DNA of 64,000 nt from Antilocapra americana (Eukaryota; Chordata; Mammalia; Artiodactyla; Antilocapridae), in assembly GCA_007570785.1 (NCBI GenBank), contig ML664199.1, forward strand, positions 21,197,619 to 21,261,618, given 5' to 3'. Positions 58,437-64,000 of the stretch are shown piece after piece. Positions within the stretch are counted from its first letter, which is position 1; every line of letters begins with the position of its first letter. The translations under genes were made by a program, and so were the position numbers. The notes under the pieces are model-generated. The model worked only from the letters and a program-made list of their open reading frames with translations, had not been told where the DNA came from and searched no databases.

Positions 58437-60385
58437 AAGCAATTTTAAAAATACATAAATAAGCATAGCAGGTGAATATGGGATGTTACTCATCTAAGCT
58501 TAAGCAGTTTATGTTTGTTTATTTCTTCGTTGTGATCCAATCATATCATATGTGATTTGAAAAATCAGGAGGAGCTATGACAGCTCCAAGGTGTTGCTCA
58601 GCAAGAAACACTTCCCCAGATTCTTTGAGTTAAAACTAAAGATAAAATAAGTACATTAGGATCCATCTTTTGGAGTGAAATTCCAATGAGTGGTTTGTTT
58701 CATTCTGTATTTCATCTCCTCTTATTTGAGTAGGTCAAGGAAATTAAGTAGTTGTTATTTTTTCTTTTTTAAGAAGACCACCTAATAACACACCATCAAG
58801 CTGATGTAGAGAAAGCTACTTAATGCTATTGTATGTGTTTTTTTAATAGATTATTACATTTGAAACTGGAATTTAAAATATACTCACACTTTCTTTTTTT
58901 TTATTTCATTTTAATAAATTGTGTTTTCTGAGAATTAAAAACAATGTCTAATTTTATGAGAACATTTTGTTTAAAATCAGATCTAAATCCCAGACATACC
59001 AATAGCAACTACATACAGCCTTTTACATAGCTCCTGAGAATATTAAGGCATTCCACACCAAATTTCTATGTTAAAGGCTTGTCAATAGGATTAAATTCAA
59101 CTCAGAGCAAGGTGGCAAAAATATGTCATCTAGTAGTTATAAAACAGCATGAGTGCAAATGGACTCCATCCAGTTCTGATGTAAATGATAAACAATTAAA
59201 AGTACATGAGTTACAATGCCCAGAGCTGAGAGCTGAGGACATTACTGCACACTTGAGATAACTTTGGGAACTGAAGAAGCAATTGTTTCACAGTATGACA
59301 TGAAAATAACAGACAATATTTGCGTCTGCAGAGTCAAGTGCAATCTTGTGTGTGGCTTTATCATGTAGAGGATTTTTTTTTCCTTAGCAAGCTTCTAGGA
59401 ACATGAATGATGCATAATGGTAGTGGTGAATAGTTTTTGGAATAGATTAGTAGGTGACGTCACAGATAAAGGACTATTTATCACCATAATTTAACACAAG
59501 ATGCAACACAATGGCTTGATGGATGCATTTTATGGTTTTCAGCCAATCACAATAATGGGCCTATTGACTAAAGTTTTATGTGTCCTTTATACATCCTTCA
59601 TATTTTAGAAAAAAAAAAAAAAAAAACGGGGACCATGCTGGGGAAGGATGAGTGATAATTCAGAAAGGGCCAGCCCTTTGTACAATATGTTTTTACCACC
59701 TCAAGCCTCAGCCTCTGAGGCTCTGTACTCATACTGCCAAAGGCCAAGGGCAGAGCCAATGCTACATTAAAGAAAGCATCTGAGGTGAGCGAGAACGCTG
59801 CTGTCTCCCCAAATGAGGTCAATCAGCAGGAAGCAGAGTCATTTGGGGAGCTGAATCACTATCACCTCTCTGATATTTTTCCCTAAACAAGGGGAAGGGT
59901 GCAGGTTGGGGAGAATGATACATCTCAGATCTTTCAGAGTGTATCTTAGCTAGTAGGGTCTCAAAAGATGACAAAGGAGGTCAGAAAATACACCTTTAGA
60001 GAAAACAGAAGTAGTCATGTCAAATCAGAGGATTTGCTTAAAGATGGGGGATATCTTTTGTTTTCTTTGCTGCCTATCCTGCCACAAAACATGCTTCAAG
60101 ATAGATTTTCTTACACTGATTTTCATGGACTTTTTGGCTATTGTAGGGGAGGGGTAATCTTTTCTTATTATTATTTTTAAAATAGTTCACTTGAGGGTAG
60201 CTGGAAAGCCACATACTCCAACATTCTTTCCTGTACAAAAAGGAACTCAGAGAGTAGAGAGGTTGTGTATTATGTGATTAATGTTTAATCATTTCTTTCC
60301 CAGAGAACCAGGGTAATTTGTTTTTTACTTAAATACAGCAAGCAAGCAACAGGATTACATAATGTGATGATGACAATTACCCTGA
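58437..60385. other. Repeat-poor intergenic stretch
   Basis: Apart from an 18-base A run at about 59609-59626 I see no repeat. 59330-59600 looks conserved, with a CRE palindrome, an inverted CCAAT ('agccaatcac') and AT-rich blocks. No gene is recognised. Confidence 0.45.
59455..59462. promoter_or_regulatory. Perfect CRE octamer TGACGTCA
   Basis: The palindrome TGACGTCA is the CREB/ATF consensus. It keeps its CpG within AT-rich, non-repeat DNA and lies close to 'gatgcataatgg' and 'ggactatttatcac'. Binding is not shown by sequence alone. Confidence 0.35.
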
Positions 60386-60389
60386 CGAT

Positions 60390-60540
60390 AGGTAGGGTTC
60401 TCAGTCTCAAAGCATGTACCCATCTCTTGCTGCTTATTTTCTCCCTTATCTGCAAAGTGAGAGTGATAATATTATTACCACATAGGAAGGTTGAGAGGGT
60501 TAAAAAGGGTGAAGTAGCATAAACAATGAATATATTTCAC
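60390..60540 (+). mobile_element. MIR fragment
   Basis: 'cccttatctgcaaagtgaga', 'gtgataatattattaccaca' and 'taggaaggttgagagggtta' follow MIR order. Confidence 0.6.
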
Positions 60541-60649
60541 ATACCTTTTATGTTGATTGCCCAAGTTTTACCACAGTTCCCAACAACTTCTATGCTGTGG
60601 TACAGGGTGGAGAGAGAAACAGATGGACCTGGGCAGCTGAGTACCAACC

Positions 60650-60845
60650 GTAGATACCGATTATGAGATTTGAAATATCAGGGAAGGTTTAACCTCTGTC
60701 AATCTGAGTTTCCACTTTTATAAAATGGAGTTGACATTAGTAATTGCCTTATTTAACTACTCTGAAAATTAAATATGTTAATGAATGTCAAGGAATTGGC
60801 TATACTAAGTAATAAATAAGTAGAAAGCATTATTACAATGACTCT
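60650..60845 (+). mobile_element. MIR SINE
   Basis: 'ggtttaacctctgtcaatct', 'gagtttccacttttataaaa', 'tggagttgacattagtaatt' and the late 'gtaataaataagtagaaagc' give a good MIR pattern. Confidence 0.75.
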
Positions 60846-60902
60846 TGCCCTTAGATTCTTTTAGGAGGTAGCTTCTTGGTTCAGCTCGCCTAGTGAATAT
60901 AT

Positions 60903-61080
60903 TTTTTCCAGCTTTATTGAGATAGGACTGACACACAACATTGTGCTGAGGATGTACAATATGTTGGTTTGACATACTTATTACTGCAAAATGATTATCG
61001 CCATAGCTAACATCACCATCATGTCACATAATTACCATTTTTTTGTGGTAAGAACATTTAAGATCTACTCTTTTAGCAAC
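60903..61080 (-). mobile_element. L1 3' UTR, antisense, first part
   Basis: 'ccagctttattgagatagga', 'gatgtacaatatgttggttt', 'gcaaaatgattatcgccata' and 'catttaagatctactctttt' are the complement of an old L1 3' UTR. It is interrupted at 61080 by BOV-A2 and resumes at 61364. Confidence 0.85.
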
Positions 61081-61352
61081 CAGAGAAGGAAATGGCACCC
61101 CACTCCAGTACTCTTGCCTGGAATATCCCATGGACAGAGGACCCTGGTAGGCTGCAGTCCATGGGGTTGCTAAGGGTCGAACACGACTGAGCGACTTCCC
61201 TTTCCCTTTTCACTTTCATGCATTGGAAAAGGACATGGCACCCCACTCCAGTGTTCTTGCCTGGAGAATCCCAGGGATGGGGGAGCCTGGTGGGCTGCCG
61301 TCTATGGGGTCGCACAGAGCCAGACACGACTGAAGCGACTTAGCAGCAGCAG
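61081..61352 (+). mobile_element. BOV-A2 SINE (BovA dimer) with perfect TSD
   Basis: Two BovA monomers in tandem, about 61081-61195 and 61225-61335, are joined by 'cccttttcactttcatgcat' and end in (CAG)n. No tRNA head is present. The perfect 11-base TSD CTTTTAGCAAC lies at 61070-61080 and 61353-61363. BOV-A2 is restricted to Pecora, supporting the taxonomic call. Confidence 0.97.
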
Positions 61353-61363
61353 CTTTTAGCAAC

Positions 61364-61450
61364 TTTTAACTGTGCAATACTGTGTTATTAATGATAATCA
61401 TTATGCCGTATGTTAGATCCTCAGAACTTATCGTTGTGAATATTTTTAAC
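61364..61450 (-). mobile_element. L1 3' UTR, antisense, second part
   Basis: 'gtgcaatactgtgttattaa', 'tgataatcattatgccgtat' and 'gttagatcctcagaactta' continue the 60903-61080 fragment. Confidence 0.8.
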
Positions 61451-61915
61451 AGTGTAGGTTATATATTTGTACACGCTATTTGTTTTTACTTTCATTTGCA
61501 CAGTCTGAACTGTGAGTGGAATAACATCTGTCTAAATGGGCTTGAGTGAAGATGGAAACTTTTCTTTATGAGTAGTAGGCAGAGGAATAAATACCTTATT
61601 TTTCTATCTACCTATCCATTCATTCTCCATCTAAACTTTTTGAAATCATTACACTATGTAGGGGACCAGATGGCTCAGGAAATTTGTAACCCTTATACTT
61701 TCATTGGCAGAGTACCTTTAAATTAAAAATCTCAAGCATCTTACCAAAATTAGGTCATAGCTCATTGGAATTAACCTGAGATTCTTGGTTCAATTCAACT
61801 CTCTGAGGCTAATTAGCAAAAGCATTGCTTACTTTTGTCCTTTTGGTGCCTTGTAGAAATGGTTACCCTTTGTTTCCAAAGAGTTTGTGCATTTGCACCA
61901 TAACTAGCTTGTGTT
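61451..61915. other. Unannotated intergenic stretch
   Basis: Nothing recognised. Confidence 0.4.
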
Positions 61916-61918
61916 CTG

Positions 61919-62010
61919 GAGTGGGGAAATCCTGTGGACAGAGGAGCCTGGCTGGCTATAGTCTATGGGGTCACAAAATGTTGGACATGACTGAGAGGCT
62001 GAGCATGTGC
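61919..62010 (+). mobile_element. Bov-tA 3' fragment
   Basis: Only the BovA 3' part is present ('gtggacagaggagcctggct', 'ctatggggtcacaaaatgtt', 'gactgagaggctgagcatg'). Confidence 0.88.
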
Positions 62011-62605
62011 TTTGTATTTGAATTTTGGTTTCACCAGGAAATCTAGAATAGAAGTAGACAAAAGTTGAAAGGTAGACAGAACAAAGAAACATAAAATAGG
62101 TATTCAATATGTTGAAGAAGAAAATTCCTGGGCAGGAAATGAGAAATAATGCATGTGTCATCATATAGATGCCAGGGTTTTATTGATTATATTGAGTGTG
62201 AAATAAAGTTTAAAGCAAATTTGAGATGTTTAACCCAAGGAGGCATACATAACTCCTCAGACTTGGTGGAATAAAATTTCATGATACCAGTTCCTGGTAA
62301 GGGAAAGCAGTGCCAGTGTTTGAAGAGAAATTGCATGAAGAAAGGGAGGCAGAATGCCAAAAGATGTTCTAGGAAATCAGCGAAACTGTATTATATTAAA
62401 AGTGAAAAAGGGAGAGAGAGAAATAAAAATAGTATCAACGGGAGAATGTAGATGCAGCCCTCAGGTGGAGCATTCAGGAACTGGATCAGAAACAAGTTGT
62501 TTTTGGTGATAGTGGAAGTTGACTACTCACTCAGTGCTCACTCATCTCCGAGTAGAACAGGTGAAACATTCTCGACTTATCCTACATTTCATTTCACTGC
62601 TTGCA
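62011..62605. other. Unannotated intergenic stretch
   Basis: No repeat or gene is recognised. Confidence 0.4.
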
Positions 62606-62615
62606 GTTAAGTCTT

Positions 62616-62821
62616 ATGGAATGTGTGCCTAGTTGCTCAGTCGTGTCCTTCTCTTTGTGACCCCATAGACTGTGGTCCACGAGGCCCCTCTGTCCATGGA
62701 ATTCTCCATGCAAGAATACTGGAGTGGGTTGCTATGCCCTCCTCCAGGGGATCTTCCCAACCTAAGGATCGAACCCAGGTTGCAGGTGGATTCCTTACCA
62801 TCTGAGCCACCAGGGAAGCAT
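62616..62821 (-). mobile_element. Bov-tA SINE with TSD
   Basis: The minus strand reads 'gcttccctggtggctcagat' through to 'cgactgagcaactaggcaca'. The TSD GTTAAGTCTT lies at 62606-62615 and 62822-62831, perfect over 10 bases. Confidence 0.96.
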
Positions 62822-62831
62822 GTTAAGTCTT

Positions 62832-63870
62832 GCTAGGCTAAACCATTTTCATTTTGGGATAGACCAGGGAAAGATCTAGTGAACCTGGGTTTCAGCAACA
62901 CTTTTGGTAAAATCTGTGGCTAGCTTTGTGAACCAAAGTGCTAAAATGTGGGTAGGATAATAAATTAATATGGTTGTAGCCATTTAATCACATGCCAAAG
63001 AGTGCTACCTAATGAAGCATGGTTTGTCTCCAGAGAATTAACTGGGTTTATGCTTCTGCCAGTAATCTTATTTTGTTCCACATTTTGAATAACGGCTTTG
63101 GTCATGACATAGATGGCTTATTGTTTGATTGGTAGATGACAGGAAAGAGGCAGGGAACTCATTTATTTGCTTCTTGATCAGAAAGGTCTGGAACTGTTGC
63201 AACCATGGGTCAAATATAATGAAGTAGAATCCAAAATAGATAAATATAAAGTTATACATTTAGGACCTCCAGGTCTCTCTGCTGTAGTACATAATATACA
63301 AAATGAAGCCAGACCCTAGCAGCACACTTTTAAAGACTCAATACTCAACTGATTCTGAAAACCCACCATATGTCAATACTCTGATGCAACTACTAGAAAA
63401 ACTGTGTGATTCATAGACATTTAAGTAGTATCAGTACCAGTGAGGTGACAGATTCACCATGCACTGTGACGGTCAGATCAGACTCAGAGAATTTTGAATG
63501 GTTCATTTTAGAACCCTTGGTTCCTTTTAGAATCCATAGTTTTAAAAGGCACTGATGAAGTGATATATATCCAGAATTACTGTGTGTGACTATAGGAGGA
63601 GGAATGTAAAATGGGGGGTGACGTGTAGTGTGACAGAATTTTGTAGCAAAATCAGGAAGATGCTGCTAAAGCTGGATAGGGCTAGAAGAGTGGAGAGGGG
63701 CTGCACCTCTTGTTAGAAGCGCTGTGAAGAACTTATGATTATGAATCCATTTAGGTGCTGGACTAGCAACTTCTGATGTTCTCACAACTCCAAGATTTGG
63801 AAATCTCACAAAACACAGCATTAAATGAGTCATGGATTTGCAATTTGATATGAAGATATGAAATATCTTA
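62832..63870. other. Unannotated intergenic stretch
   Basis: No repeat or gene is recognised. Confidence 0.4.
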
Positions 63871-64000
63871 GGGCTCCCCTGGTGGCTCAGCTGGTAAAGT
63901 ATCTGCCTGCAATGCAGGAGACCCAGGTTTGATCTCTGGGTATGGAAGATCCTCTGGAGAAGGGAATGACTACACTCTCCAGTAATTTTGCCTAGAGAAT
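63871..64000 (+). mobile_element. Bov-tA SINE, cut by the window end
   Basis: The tRNA-Glu head 'gggctcccctggtggctcag', 'ctgcctgcaatgcaggagac' and the start of the BovA body are seen. The element continues beyond base 64000. Confidence 0.95.

Overview
The window is ruminant (Pecora-type) nuclear DNA. It carries many tRNA-Glu-derived Bov-tA SINEs, one BOV-A2 dimer SINE, several BovB (RTE-clade) LINEs and young bovid-type L1 3' ends. These sit on an older mammalian layer of MIR, L2, ancient L1, a Tigger/pogo element and hAT elements (MER5A, MER20 and others). I could not fix the species. I recognise no protein-coding exon of a host gene, no rRNA, no functional tRNA, no CRISPR and no prokaryotic gene. 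Every open frame that looks like protein is a transposon remnant: BovB endonuclease/reverse transcriptase, L1 ORF2, or the Tigger transposase C-terminus. The other open frames look like chance.

Layout. 1-3370 is repeat-poor. A BovB tail, a SINE and a (TG)n tract fill 3383-3909. 3910-11940 is about 8 kb almost free of recognisable interspersed repeats, with AT-rich, conserved-looking sequence and a stretch of retained CpGs at 8388-8822. It is the best candidate for cis-regulatory DNA. 11955-14200 holds MIR, L2, an older artiodactyl SINE and an L1 fragment. 14980-23530 is one ancient plus-strand L1 broken up by MER5A, a near-full-length BovB with a 12-bp target-site duplication (TSD), MER20 and a Bov-tA. 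24190-30583 is a mixture of MIR, SINEs, L2, BovB and an L1 that contains a Tigger element. 30600-33650 is mostly unannotated. 33648-34537 holds a SINE and a BovB tail. 35855-41998 is a second ancient L1, with 5' leader and ORF2 but no ORF1, that received a (TA)n expansion with an assembly gap, a Bov-tA, a young L1 and a hAT element. 42403-46090 has a rearranged BovB, SINEs and MIRs. 48078-53330 is an old plus-strand BovB split by a younger minus-strand BovB. 53340-64000 alternates unannotated DNA with SINEs, MIR/L2, a second young L1 end, and BOV-A2 inside an L1 3' end.

The elements do not work together as a pathway. Autonomous BovB and L1 supply the machinery thought to mobilise the SINEs, and all the copies here look dead. 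The value of the window lies in its datable nesting of insertions with visible TSDs and in the repeat-poor blocks. I found no convincing undescribed biological system. Family names rest on reading against remembered consensus features, without database searching, and edges are accurate to about 5-20 bases unless a TSD fixes them.
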